From Methanosarcinales archaeon (lineage in GTDB: Archaea; Halobacteriota; Methanosarcinia; Methanosarcinales; Methanogasteraceae), in the NCBI GenBank assembly GCA_030609345.1, contig JAUWCK010000008.1:1-16433 (forward strand): a stretch of 16,433 bases of DNA, in the 5' to 3' direction. The position numbers were made by a program, and so were the translations under genes. Positions within the stretch are counted from its first letter, which is position 1, and each line of letters starts with the position of its first letter. The notes beneath the pieces are model-generated. The model did not search any database, was not told where the DNA came from, and saw nothing but the letters and a program-made list of their open reading frames with translations. Below are positions 7,281 through 14,547 of this stretch, one piece after another.

Positions 7281-8300
7281 TCACACAATCTCGGTGTATG
7301 CGAAGTATCCACACGTTCCGAAGTGGTCTGTTGCACCAGGGGACTGTGCGTAGGTGATGAACGCCTTCACCATCGGGTTTGGCTCGCCGTTTGTCATGTA
7401 GTTCAGCGGGCGGGTCAGACCGGGTATGTCATTCACTTTGCCAGTTGGGTATTTGTCGTCGTTGTTTTCCTTGATTGCCGCCTTGAGGTTCTTCTTGGTT
7501 ATGTCTCCGGCAAGGTAGGTGGTTCCTGAACGATTCGTATCAACGATACCGAGTATCTGAACACCATCCTCACCATCTGCAAATCCAAAGTCAACGAAGC
7601 CCATTGAAGCTGCGTCACCCTTCACCGCCGCAAGCACACCGGCATTGCCTATTGCGCCACCTATGTCTGCATGGAAGGTGTCGTTGTCAAGCCAGTCCGC
7701 GAAGGTGTCCTCAGTGCCTGATGCGTCAGATCGCTGGTATGCCTTGGTTATAGGGGTAGCTGTGGCCAAGGTTGCTCCTGTGAAGTCGTTGTTCGTGTAT
7801 GCAGCTATTACATGCTCTCTGTCGACCTCACCCCCCGTCACAGCACTGTTCGCGATCAAAACGACCGCACTGCCGCCGACCGGGTAGACCACCATGTCCG
7901 GGTAGTCGCTTTCTTCCCCAGACTTCATGTCTCTGGATGCCGCGCCGATGTCAACGATGCCCAGTCCGGCTGATGACACGCCTGCGCCTGATCCGCCGCC
8001 CTGCACTGTGATCTTGACGCCCGCATGGTCATCCATGTACGCTTCTGCGAGTAACTCTGATACCGGCTGCACGGTTGTGCTGCCTGCGACCAGAATTTCG
8101 GTCGAGGATGCTGATGTAAGATCCTCGGTGTTCGATTGATCGGATACATCCGATGAGAACGTTCCCATGATCGTTCCCACAGCCGCAGCACCTGTAATTG
8201 CCACGACGACGAGGACGAGCGTTGCCACGATCGGCGACACCGCACGAGTGTCCTCCCACATTCCTTTAAACAGGTCCTTAATCCTTGTTCCTATGTTCAT
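7281..8300 (-). CDS. pstS: Phosphate-binding protein PstS with an archaeal type IV pilin N-terminus
   Basis: The mature part is a PstS-type phosphate-binding protein: AGSTTVQPVSELLAEAY, QGGGSGAG and DIGAASRDMKSGE are the loops that grip phosphate in this family, and GFVDFGFA with the later GLTRPLNYMTNG fits the second lobe. The start is ATG 8298-8300, with AAAGGAGG ending 9 bases upstream; the frame is open further back but has no ribosome site there. The N-terminus is not a Sec or lipoprotein signal. A charged leader (NIGTRIKDLFKGMWEDTRA) is followed by VSPIVATLVLVVVAITGAAA, the form of archaeal type IV pilins (PF07790-like), with expected prepilin-peptidase cleavage after RA (residue 20). 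The subunit should therefore be exported, cut, and either held in the membrane by the hydrophobic helix or built into a filament. It heads the pst operon; 339 residues in all. Confidence 0.92.
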   Translation of the reverse strand: MNIGTRIKDLFKGMWEDTRAVSPIVATLVLVVVAITGAAAVGTIMGTFSSDVSDQSNTEDLTSASSTEILVAGSTTVQPVSELLAEAYMDDHAGVKITVQGGGSGAGVSSAGLGIVDIGAASRDMKSGEESDYPDMVVYPVGGSAVVLIANSAVTGGEVDREHVIAAYTNNDFTGATLATATPITKAYQRSDASGTEDTFADWLDNDTFHADIGGAIGNAGVLAAVKGDAASMGFVDFGFADGEDGVQILGIVDTNRSGTTYLAGDITKKNLKAAIKENNDDKYPTGKVNDIPGLTRPLNYMTNGEPNPMVKAFITYAQSPGATDHFGTCGYFAYTEIV

Positions 8301-8342
8301 ATTCTGTTTCCTCCTTTGTGTTGGTTTTTCTGCTCTTGTGAC

Positions 8343-8360
8343 AGAGTGAGCACTCACTCT
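8343..8360 (-). promoter_or_regulatory. Palindrome in the pstS leader
   Basis: AGAGTGAG and CTCACTCT form 8-bp perfect arms around 2 bases, 43-60 bases before the pstS start. It may be an RNA hairpin in the long leader, or an operator if a second promoter exists close by (an AATATGATAG stretch lies just upstream on the minus strand). Confidence 0.5.
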
Positions 8361-8450
8361 ATCATATTAGAGCGACTCTTTTCCGGATCAGACCCCCGAG
8401 ACTCCCCGGTTGTCTACCAGCGCGCTCTGATGATATGATTGTAACTGCAT

Positions 8451-8520
8451 CTATATGAACTTTGTACAATGGATATATGTATGCGCGAAATACCTATAGT
8501 TAACATTGGAATCTATATAG
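8451..8520 (-). promoter_or_regulatory. pstS promoter with shared Pho-like control element
   Basis: Reading down the minus strand, the 29-bp element at 8520-8492 (CTATATAGATTC, a variable centre, AACTATAGGT) is followed by TTGTACAA at 8469-8462 and a TATA-like TTCATATAG at 8459-8451. Both the sequence and the spacing match the promoter of the phosphatase operon at 14697-14628. The element lies upstream of the TATA box, the place where an archaeal activator would bind. The transcript start is expected near 8430, giving a leader of about 130 bases. Confidence 0.7.
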
Positions 8521-8709
8521 ATGAACAAACACGCACCAGCAGGTAAAAACGTGATGCAGCGGTGGCATGGTGCCAATAACTGTATCCATGGTAACAGAAT
8601 CCGTTACTCCAGATGAAAAAGAAAAGGGCTACTCAGAATCAACTCATAAACGTTCGGAACAACCACAACTTACCCAAGCATATTCGCAAATCCGACCAGA
8701 GAATATATT

Positions 8710-9161
8710 TCATTGCTTGTCGGGATTTTGTCTTCCGATATGATCGTTTATCAGGGATATAAATTCATAAAAATCGCCAAGATTCTCTGATACTATATTA
8801 AATGCGAGATTGTCATCAAGTTTCCCATATCGATGAACTATGATGTTTCTAAACCCTTTCATGGAGCCCAATTTCTCTTTCATCTCTTCAGGCAGTATCT
8901 TATTCCGGATCAGGTTGTCCACGATATCTTCATCGTTGCCTGGAATCCCAAGGTTGTAGTCCGCGTTTAGAACTGCGCAGATATCAAAAACGTCCTCTAT
9001 ACAAAATTCCAGTCTTTTATATATCCCAATCTTTTATATATTCCATCTTTGATTATTCCTAATGATAAAAATTCTTCAAAGTCATCTGGCAAATACTCTT
9101 CTATCATGCCCAAGCTTTCCTCTATCTCCTTTATTTTTGTTTTTATTAGGCTGATCCTCAT
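8710..9161 (-). pseudogene. HEPN-domain (DUF86/HepT-like) gene broken by a 17-bp tandem duplication
   Basis: The 5' part starts at ATG 9159-9161 (MRISLIKTKIKEIEES) and runs to DGIYKRL, then a frame shift leads to a TAG a few codons later. The original frame resumes as EFCIEDVFDICAVLNADYN and continues to the stop at 8710-8712. Joined, the parts give a DUF86-type HEPN protein with the conserved DGIYKRLEF...IEDV stretch and the catalytic RNIIVHRY motif (R-x4-H). The break coincides exactly with two 17-bp near-copies at 9008-9041; removing one copy restores a single frame. HEPN proteins of the HepT family are RNases controlled by the partner MNT enzyme, whose stop overlaps this ATG by 4 bases. 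The toxin is thus probably inactive, unless the duplication is an assembly error or is bypassed by slippage. Confidence 0.8.
9008..9041. repeat. 17-bp tandem duplication inside the HEPN gene
   Basis: Units at 9008-9024 and 9025-9041 agree in 15 of 17 bases (both contain TCTTTTATATAT). The extra 17 bases shift the reading frame of the HEPN gene. Each unit is very AT-rich, as expected for slippage. Confidence 0.85.
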
Positions 9162-9556
9162 GTAATACACTTCTCCCCGATGTAATCATAATATCTGTGT
9201 TTAAATGAATTGAAATCCTTTATTGTCTGACGTGCGATGTCATATAAGAAGTTTCGGTCTTTGCAGTATGCCACATCCCCTTTCAGAACATCTATCCTCA
9301 CATACAGTGGAAGTTGTTGGAAAATTTTGATGTCATAGATGTCATCAAAAAGACTGGAGATTACTTTAAACCTATATCGAGATGCGCAATCGTCGTCGTT
9401 GGTGTCATAATATATTGCCAGATCGATGTCTGAGTCTTCAGTCATCATGCCTCGCACAGATGAACCATATTGGATAATAAATTTAACCTTCTCAAAATCA
9501 TCCAGCGAGGTGATCTTTTCAATGGCTTTCCTCAATTTGGAATCGAGTGAGTTCAT
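9158..9556 (-). CDS. MNT-type nucleotidyltransferase antitoxin (MntA-like)
   Basis: The protein (132 residues from ATG 9554-9556) has the minimal nucleotidyltransferase signature GSSVRGMMTEDSDIDLAIYY at about residues 29-48, that is G-S-x9-(S)-D-x-D, with the two aspartates for metal and nucleotide binding. In MNT/HEPN systems the MNT partner modifies the HEPN toxin with AMP units and so silences it. I prefer the ATG at 9556 because GGAG lies 6 bases before it; a GTG at 9571 would add five residues but place that ribosome site inside the gene. The stop overlaps the HEPN start as ATGA, so the pair was translated as a unit. The HEPN partner is frameshifted, which leaves this enzyme without its normal target here. 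Confidence 0.85.
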   Translation of the reverse strand: MNSLDSKLRKAIEKITSLDDFEKVKFIIQYGSSVRGMMTEDSDIDLAIYYDTNDDDCASRYRFKVISSLFDDIYDIKIFQQLPLYVRIDVLKGDVAYCKDRNFLYDIARQTIKDFNSFKHRYYDYIGEKCIT

Positions 9557-9610
9557 AGTTTTCTCCGGCACGATTTGATTGAAATGTAAGCACTATCTAA
9601 AGATCCAGCG

Positions 9611-9625
9611 ATATTTAAACTTTCC
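9611..9625 (-). promoter_or_regulatory. Probable promoter of the MNT/HEPN pair
   Basis: The minus strand carries GGAAAGTTTAAATAT (9625-9611), a purine-rich BRE-like stretch joined to a TATA box. A start of transcription near 9588 would leave a leader of about 30 bases before the MNT start codon. This suggests the pair is transcribed separately from the surface-protein operon. Confidence 0.5.
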
Positions 9626-9670
9626 ACACACACTTCCGAGATCATCCGGCAAATCGTGACGTACATACTT

Positions 9671-9694
9671 ACCACAGAGACGGAAGTCGCGGAG
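9671..9694. repeat. Single arm of the CGCAGAG/CGCGGAG repeat family
   Basis: ACCACAGAGACGGAAGTCGCGGAG lies between the surface-protein gene and the MNT promoter and resembles one arm of the inverted repeat between pstC and pstA. It has no facing arm here. Confidence 0.4.
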
Positions 9695-9734
9695 ATTTTT
9701 GCATAATCCGGAATCTGAGTCCTTTTGCGTCTGT

Positions 9735-11774
9735 TCACGTCCCCGGCGAAACCGGGGGACCGCCCGTCCGCAACAGTACGAACGCCAGCAAGAAGCCTGA
9801 AACCGCAACTATGATCGCGATCAATGTGAGCGAGGTATCCGCAATGGTAGATGCCAATTTGCCCACGGTCTCAACAACAGAACCTGCCCACTCCATGCCC
9901 GCCCTGAGCTGGTGCGGGAGTCTGTCGGTTATGCCGGAGAGTTGCGGGGATGTATGCAGTACTGTTTGATTTGTCTGGTTGCCATCTAACCGGTCCGGCA
10001 AAACCTGCTGCGATGTTTTGGACGCGGTTGGGTTCTGGGCTGGTGTCGGTGTCGGTACCGTGGTCTCATTGACACCCTCCTCCCCTGACCCATTATCCGG
10101 CGTCACCCAGCCACCTGCTGACGGATCCCAGACCTGCACCACCTCGGCACCAGACTCCCAGAACGAGGAGCGAACCACGCCTTCGTAGTAGTTTCGAGCC
10201 CTGAACCAGACCTCAGCGTACGGAAGATCCAGTTCATCGAAACGGTCAGGACGTATCAGGTAGGACGCCTCAAGCGCCGTTCCCGGCGGCAGAAGAACGC
10301 CCTCTACTGCTATACGGTGGGAATCATCTACCTTACAGAGATCAAGATCCCATTCAGAAAGCGGCAGTCCGCCGCCAGCGATTCCCTCCTCTGCGCTCTC
10401 CTCAATATAGCCCGCGCCAGCAGGCACGGTGTCTGTGAGGTTGATATATGCAGCGCGGTCACCATCGTTTCGCAGATTCAGGGTTACCTTGTATGTTCCG
10501 TCGCCTTCCGATTCTGCGACCGTTTTGGTCAGATTGATGTGGGGTCCGTGAACCGTGATCGTAACGCCACTCGATTCATATAAAAAATCCTTTCCATAGA
10601 AATCCGCCTCAACAGACGGCGCATCGAAGGTGTACGTGCCCGGCTTTGTCGGGAAGAGCTTGTACCCTATAGAATATGGAGTCTCCTCAGATACGCACGC
10701 TGGCGATCCTTTTGTATAGGTCTTGGCGACTCTTAAGCCATCCGGGATAAGGGAATCCGTGATATTGAGATTGCGGACAGAATAGAAACCGACGTTGTAA
10801 ACGCGGAGTTCCACGGTACTCCACTCACTCACGTTGTATATCAGCGCCTCTGGCATACATGCGACCAGCTCACGCAGACTGTACTTATTCGATCTCACGA
10901 GATTGCACGGGCTCATACTGATCTCGTCATAACAGACCGATTTTACCACCCGGATCTCAGGGTCGGTGCAGGTGAGAGTCAGGGAATTGTTTGCCTCATG
11001 CTGCCCGTCCTTGATGTCGAATCCTTTAGCATAAGCCGATATACTGTAATTGATCTCGTAAGGCGAGGTTATTCCATCCCACGCTGGAGCAATAACCGTA
11101 AAATTGATCGATTCTTTAGCATCTTTCTCCATGCATCCTAAATTTTTGTATATGGTCTGATCATGAAACTCTAAGCCCTTGTAACCCTTCAATTCCAGTT
11201 CCCCGATCTCAACAGTTAATTTGACAGTCTCTATCCATGCATCCCCTGTATTCCTGACATCGATCGTGATCGTCTTCTCTTTTTCCGGAGCATACTGATC
11301 AGAAGATACGTGAATCTCATCGAAATCCTCGGATGTCGCATCGATGTTGATATCAAGTTCAGGCAATCCTCTGCGATAGAATTTGAGTTGTGCTGATGGA
11401 GTTTTATGCGAATCTGTGGTTATACCGGTCAGTTCCACTTTTATCTCGGAATCCCAGTCGAAACAACGATCATCTTCCTGCCGGTTAAGATTCAGGATCG
11501 CTTTCCTCACCTCCCCATCCTTCTCGATCGATATGGCTGATGCGTTCAGACTGACATCAAAATCGTCAGCCCGCAGGGTGTACACCTCACCGCTCTCCTC
11601 ACCTATAACGAGTTCATAAGTCCTGCCCCATGCGATCTTCGCGCTGCCTGAGCTCACCCATTCCACATCGGTATCCAGATCGTCATTTAAGCATTCATTC
11701 GCGGTGGCGAGTGCTGGTGTCAGCAGCAGAGACGAGAGGACGATGAGGACGATGAGGGCGATCTTTCCTGTCAT
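9735..11774 (-). CDS. Large secreted surface protein with CARDB/DUF11-like repeats and C-terminal membrane anchor
   Basis: The 679-residue protein begins with a Sec-type signal (GKIALIVLIVLSSLLLTPALA, about 3-23) and ends with a membrane helix (about 649-669) followed by a short tail, so it is anchored with its bulk outside. The body consists of beta-sandwich-like units. A CARDB-like unit (about 155-250) has TITIDVRNTGDAWIETVKL. Two DUF11/COG1361-like units follow, one around 305-400 (DSLIPDGLRVAKTYTKGSPA) and one around 410-510 (LRNDGDRAAYINLTDTVPAG). A Ser/Thr/Pro-rich linker (about 555-600) precedes the anchor. Many N-x-S/T sites suggest glycosylation. Such proteins in methanogen relatives are cell-surface or S-layer-associated. 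Its ATG overlaps the stop of the small Ig-like gene as ATGA. The exact role is unknown; it may hold or present the phosphatase. Confidence 0.75.
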   Translation of the reverse strand: MTGKIALIVLIVLSSLLLTPALATANECLNDDLDTDVEWVSSGSAKIAWGRTYELVIGEESGEVYTLRADDFDVSLNASAISIEKDGEVRKAILNLNRQEDDRCFDWDSEIKVELTGITTDSHKTPSAQLKFYRRGLPELDINIDATSEDFDEIHVSSDQYAPEKEKTITIDVRNTGDAWIETVKLTVEIGELELKGYKGLEFHDQTIYKNLGCMEKDAKESINFTVIAPAWDGITSPYEINYSISAYAKGFDIKDGQHEANNSLTLTCTDPEIRVVKSVCYDEISMSPCNLVRSNKYSLRELVACMPEALIYNVSEWSTVELRVYNVGFYSVRNLNITDSLIPDGLRVAKTYTKGSPACVSEETPYSIGYKLFPTKPGTYTFDAPSVEADFYGKDFLYESSGVTITVHGPHINLTKTVAESEGDGTYKVTLNLRNDGDRAAYINLTDTVPAGAGYIEESAEEGIAGGGLPLSEWDLDLCKVDDSHRIAVEGVLLPPGTALEASYLIRPDRFDELDLPYAEVWFRARNYYEGVVRSSFWESGAEVVQVWDPSAGGWVTPDNGSGEEGVNETTVPTPTPAQNPTASKTSQQVLPDRLDGNQTNQTVLHTSPQLSGITDRLPHQLRAGMEWAGSVVETVGKLASTIADTSLTLIAIIVAVSGFLLAFVLLRTGGPPVSPGT
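9739..9760 (-). other. GC-rich hairpin over the end of the surface-protein gene
   Basis: GTCCCC/GGGGAC plus GG/CC pair across TTTCG with one bulged C, immediately before the TGA at 9737-9735. No T-run follows, so it is not a standard terminator; it may only reflect the codons used or protect the 3' end of the mRNA. Confidence 0.35.
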
Positions 11775-12274
11775 TTAAATCTTCTGACATAAATAAGGAG
11801 TATGAGCATTGCGCATACGCAACAGATGATGGCGATTCCGATAGCCATCAATGGAGGCGATTTCTCCTCCACAGAAAATTCTACAGGTATCCTGACAGAC
11901 GCTCCGATACCAAGACCTGTTGACGCACCCGGAAAACCTGTGATAAGAAGGCTTCCTGAATGATCCCCCACCTCAAAGTCAGATGGGATAGCCATGGTAA
12001 CATTGATCAATCTGCTCTCCTTCGGATTCAATGCGAATTCAGAAGCAGATAGTTCGGTTATATCCTCAAATGTCTCTGCCGCGACAACGATCCTCTCAAC
12101 CTCATCGCCTGTGTTGATGACGTAGAGACTCTTTGCTGATCCATCGCCCGTCTCCAGAACTCCGTAATCGATTCTGCCAGGAGATGCGCCCACCCCTAAT
12201 GCAGATGCGGTCTGTACGTGCGTCGCAATCACGAGAAGAGCGATTGCCGCCAGCATAAATGCTTTTTTATTCAT
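11771..12274 (-). CDS. Small exported Ig-like protein with C-terminal membrane anchor
   Basis: From ATG 12272-12274 the product has 167 residues. AGGAGG lies 8 bases before that codon, whereas an upstream ATG at 12278-12280 is only 2 bases from it. A signal peptide (about 1-26, ending THVQTASA) precedes a beta-sandwich-like domain (LGVGASPGRIDYGVLETGDG, then LYVINTGDEVERIVV). The strand pattern resembles the NEW3/alpha-galactosidase-associated and MSP-like Ig folds common in archaeal surface proteins. A membrane helix (about 139-160) and a basic tail YVRRFK close the protein. It sits 32 bases behind the phosphatase gene, past a terminator-like hairpin, and overlaps the next gene by 4 bases. 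A structural or anchoring role for the phosphatase is plausible but inferred only from position. Confidence 0.65.
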   Translation of the reverse strand: MNKKAFMLAAIALLVIATHVQTASALGVGASPGRIDYGVLETGDGSAKSLYVINTGDEVERIVVAAETFEDITELSASEFALNPKESRLINVTMAIPSDFEVGDHSGSLLITGFPGASTGLGIGASVRIPVEFSVEEKSPPLMAIGIAIICCVCAMLILLIYVRRFK

Positions 12275-12292
12275 TATCATTTCCTCCTGTGT

Positions 12293-12319
12293 AAAAAAAG
12301 AGGGGATCATATCCCCTCT
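12293..12319 (-). terminator. Stem-loop with T7 run at the end of the phosphatase gene
   Basis: On the minus strand AGAGGGGAT (12319-12311) and ATCCCCTCT (12307-12299) form a perfect 9-bp stem with a 3-base loop that lies in the phosphatase stop codon, followed directly by seven T (12299-12293). It has the form of an intrinsic terminator and should reduce read-through into the two downstream surface-protein genes. Confidence 0.8.
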
Positions 12320-14520
12320 GCCACGAATAGCACCGTTCCATCATACTCTCCGCCAGCCCACTCGGGAACCTCAAGCGACGCCGCGACATCCTCTGCGTAT
12401 TCGAAGTCGGTCACATCGGCGGGTATCCCAACAGAAAAACCATCCACAAAAGCACCATTCAGTCTGATCGCTTCGGTGTAGAAGTCGTTTGGATCACCTC
12501 CAATTTTCGCGGTCACAACAACATCATGGGTGCCAGTGTTCGCAATCCTGATCTGCGATGTAGCCGAACTGAGTCCGGCTCCAACCATTCCGAAGTCAAG
12601 CGCAGAAGTCTCGACTGTGACCAAGATTGCGGGTACCACCTCTGCAGAAAGTTCGGTTGTGCTCGTATCGCCAGCAGGCGTTCCTTCTCGAAGCACGCAC
12701 TCATCCACGACCTCGCCCGAGTCACTTATCGCCTTTAGGGCTACTTCTCCTCCATCAACACTGATCATGCAGTAGTGCTTGGACGGATAGAAGGATTCGA
12801 CGTCACCGGACCACGGTGTGTCCTGCTGCGCATAAAACGGCGCACCAGCCCCGCCAGTAATGATCTGCCAGACCGGGTTTGTGAAATTCGGATTCGTTGA
12901 TCCGTCGAGGTACACAGGTGTCTCATCGTCGACGCTCATCCTGTTGTAGTTGTGCTCGTCGCCAAAGAATACTGCTACAACCTTGCCATTCTGGCTGATC
13001 GCCTCCCAGAGTTCATCCCTGCGCTCGATCACGTGCGTCCGGTTGAGCGGGTTTCCATAGTAATCCTCGTTTTCAGAGGACTCTCCTCCATTATACCACT
13101 GTGCATCATGCAGATGCCCCCCGTTCGGGAATGCGGGCTCGTGCGCGAACATAAAGATGTGTTCGATCGTTGAATCGCCCGCTGCATCATCAAGTACGTC
13201 CTTGATCCACGCAAGCTGGTTGTCCATCACATATCCCTCGAGGTTGCCTCCGAAGTCCTCAGGATGGCTGCACCACCAGTAGTTCGTGTTAAATGCAATG
13301 ACTCTCGTATTCCCGTAGTCAAAGTAGTAGACGTTCTCCGCGTAACTCGGAGCGGTTGTGTTTTCAGGATCCGGGGAACCACCAGCCGGATTCACAAACT
13401 CCTCGGCAAAGATCGTCTCAGCACTCTTATTGACGCCATCGTCCTGCTTATCAAACTCGATACCGTAACTGCTTCCGTCATCATAGACATCCACCAGAGA
13501 CTCATGGTTGCCCATAACCTCGTATATCGGGATGTAGCATCCGACCTGTTCTGTGGCGTCCTTCCATGCCCCAAGCTGTCTATGATAGTCGTCCATGCTT
13601 GTTGTGTAGCCATTGACGAGATCTCCGCTGAAGACGACAAAGTCTGCGCCGTTCTGGTATGCATCGATCGTGAACCGGGCGAGCTTGTGGTAGTTAACAC
13701 CAGCAAAGCTCCTCTCGCCGCCACCAACGCCAGCTCTTGAGTCTGACATTATCGCAAACTCAAACTCCGGGCTTGCAGGTTCAGTTGTGAAGCGGTATGT
13801 CTTGATATCACCCGCACCATCGACGAGCACATCATACTCGTATTCCGTACCCAGAGAGAGTCCTGTGATTGATACCTCGTGGCTGGTACCAGACGCCCCA
13901 TCGGTGTATGATCCGCTGTTGATCTCAACCGCGGCGGTTGTGGGCACATCAGTCTTCCATGAGACAACCGCACTATCTATTGTCACAAGATCCACAAAAG
14001 GACCTTCGATTATGCACGGCACAAGATTATAATCCCCATCGACCCTGAACCTGCCATCATAGAATACCGATGTGGCATCTTCCGGGTTGTAGAGTTCGAT
14101 TCTGTAGCAGATCACACCTCCCTCTTCTCCGAAGTTGCAGATGTCATAACGCGCGCCCTCAAACTTCCCGATGTTAATCGTGGCGCTGTGGGATGCGCTC
14201 TCGCCAGTCAGGTCTTCTGTAGTCGATCTTCGATACTGCGGCACCTGTATCTCCTGCTCTGGAACGTAAAGCCCGTAGTATACCTTCGCTCCCGGTGTTG
14301 CAAGCAACGTATCGAACTGTAGCGTTGCTTCCTTCGCACCGGCGTCGACCGTCACACCGAGATCACCCACCAGAAGATAATCAGGCGTAGCGTCCTTCTG
14401 CGGCAGTGCCGGGTATATATGATCATGCCCCAGATTGCCGGCTTGAGCGCAGACTGACGATGCGAGTATTGCCATCACCAGAATGGCGATCAAGCCATTT
14501 TTCATATATGTTCTGTTCAT
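12307..14520 (-). CDS. Secreted purple-acid-phosphatase-like metallophosphoesterase
   Basis: From ATG 14518-14520 (GGAGG ends 10 bases upstream) the product has 737 residues. A Sec signal (about 1-26, NGLIAILVMAILASSVCAQA) is followed by an N-terminal beta-rich region, a fibronectin-III/PAP-like domain (about 175-248, AVVSWKTDVPTTAAVEI and TGLSLGTEYEYDV), the calcineurin-like domain (about 252-560), and a C-terminal Ig-like domain (about 633-737, LDFGMVGAGLSSATSQIRI). Metal-site motifs are SDSR (D260), SGDLVNG (D300), GNHES (N338, H339), FAHEP (H460) and GDEHNYNR (H523). The usual His after the first Asp is Arg, and the first His of GHxH is Asp. This variant is shared, to my knowledge, by some PAP-like proteins, so activity is likely but the substrate is open. 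Its promoter matches that of pstS, pointing to release of phosphate from organic esters under phosphate limitation. It leads the operon. Confidence 0.85.
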   Translation of the reverse strand: MNRTYMKNGLIAILVMAILASSVCAQAGNLGHDHIYPALPQKDATPDYLLVGDLGVTVDAGAKEATLQFDTLLATPGAKVYYGLYVPEQEIQVPQYRRSTTEDLTGESASHSATINIGKFEGARYDICNFGEEGGVICYRIELYNPEDATSVFYDGRFRVDGDYNLVPCIIEGPFVDLVTIDSAVVSWKTDVPTTAAVEINSGSYTDGASGTSHEVSITGLSLGTEYEYDVLVDGAGDIKTYRFTTEPASPEFEFAIMSDSRAGVGGGERSFAGVNYHKLARFTIDAYQNGADFVVFSGDLVNGYTTSMDDYHRQLGAWKDATEQVGCYIPIYEVMGNHESLVDVYDDGSSYGIEFDKQDDGVNKSAETIFAEEFVNPAGGSPDPENTTAPSYAENVYYFDYGNTRVIAFNTNYWWCSHPEDFGGNLEGYVMDNQLAWIKDVLDDAAGDSTIEHIFMFAHEPAFPNGGHLHDAQWYNGGESSENEDYYGNPLNRTHVIERRDELWEAISQNGKVVAVFFGDEHNYNRMSVDDETPVYLDGSTNPNFTNPVWQIITGGAGAPFYAQQDTPWSGDVESFYPSKHYCMISVDGGEVALKAISDSGEVVDECVLREGTPAGDTSTTELSAEVVPAILVTVETSALDFGMVGAGLSSATSQIRIANTGTHDVVVTAKIGGDPNDFYTEAIRLNGAFVDGFSVGIPADVTDFEYAEDVAASLEVPEWAGGEYDGTVLFVAEGI

Positions 14521-14547
14521 AGTTGTCATTCCTCCATGGTTTATGCT

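Larger units (their letters stand above)
8301..8709. other. Intergenic region upstream of pstS
   Basis: This 409-base gap between pstS and the broken HEPN gene holds the pstS leader with its palindrome (8343-8360) and the promoter (8451-8520). The rest (8521-8709) has only short open frames without ribosome sites and a weak GTAAC/GTTAC inverted repeat near 8591-8607. I see no gene or RNA in it. Confidence 0.7.

Noticed and set aside
7226..7336. N-terminal extension of PstC to 7336
   Set aside because: It would read through the pstS stop region and the hairpin, and encodes no conserved residues; the ATG at 7225 fits PstC length.
8521..8616. 31-codon frame starting with ATG right after CTATATAG on the + strand
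   Set aside because: There is no room for a promoter-to-start distance, no ribosome site and no conserved feature; the CTATATAG belongs to the minus-strand pstS element.
13264..13740. 158-codon + strand frame inside the phosphoesterase
   Set aside because: It is antisense to the catalytic domain; no start signal and no family resemblance.
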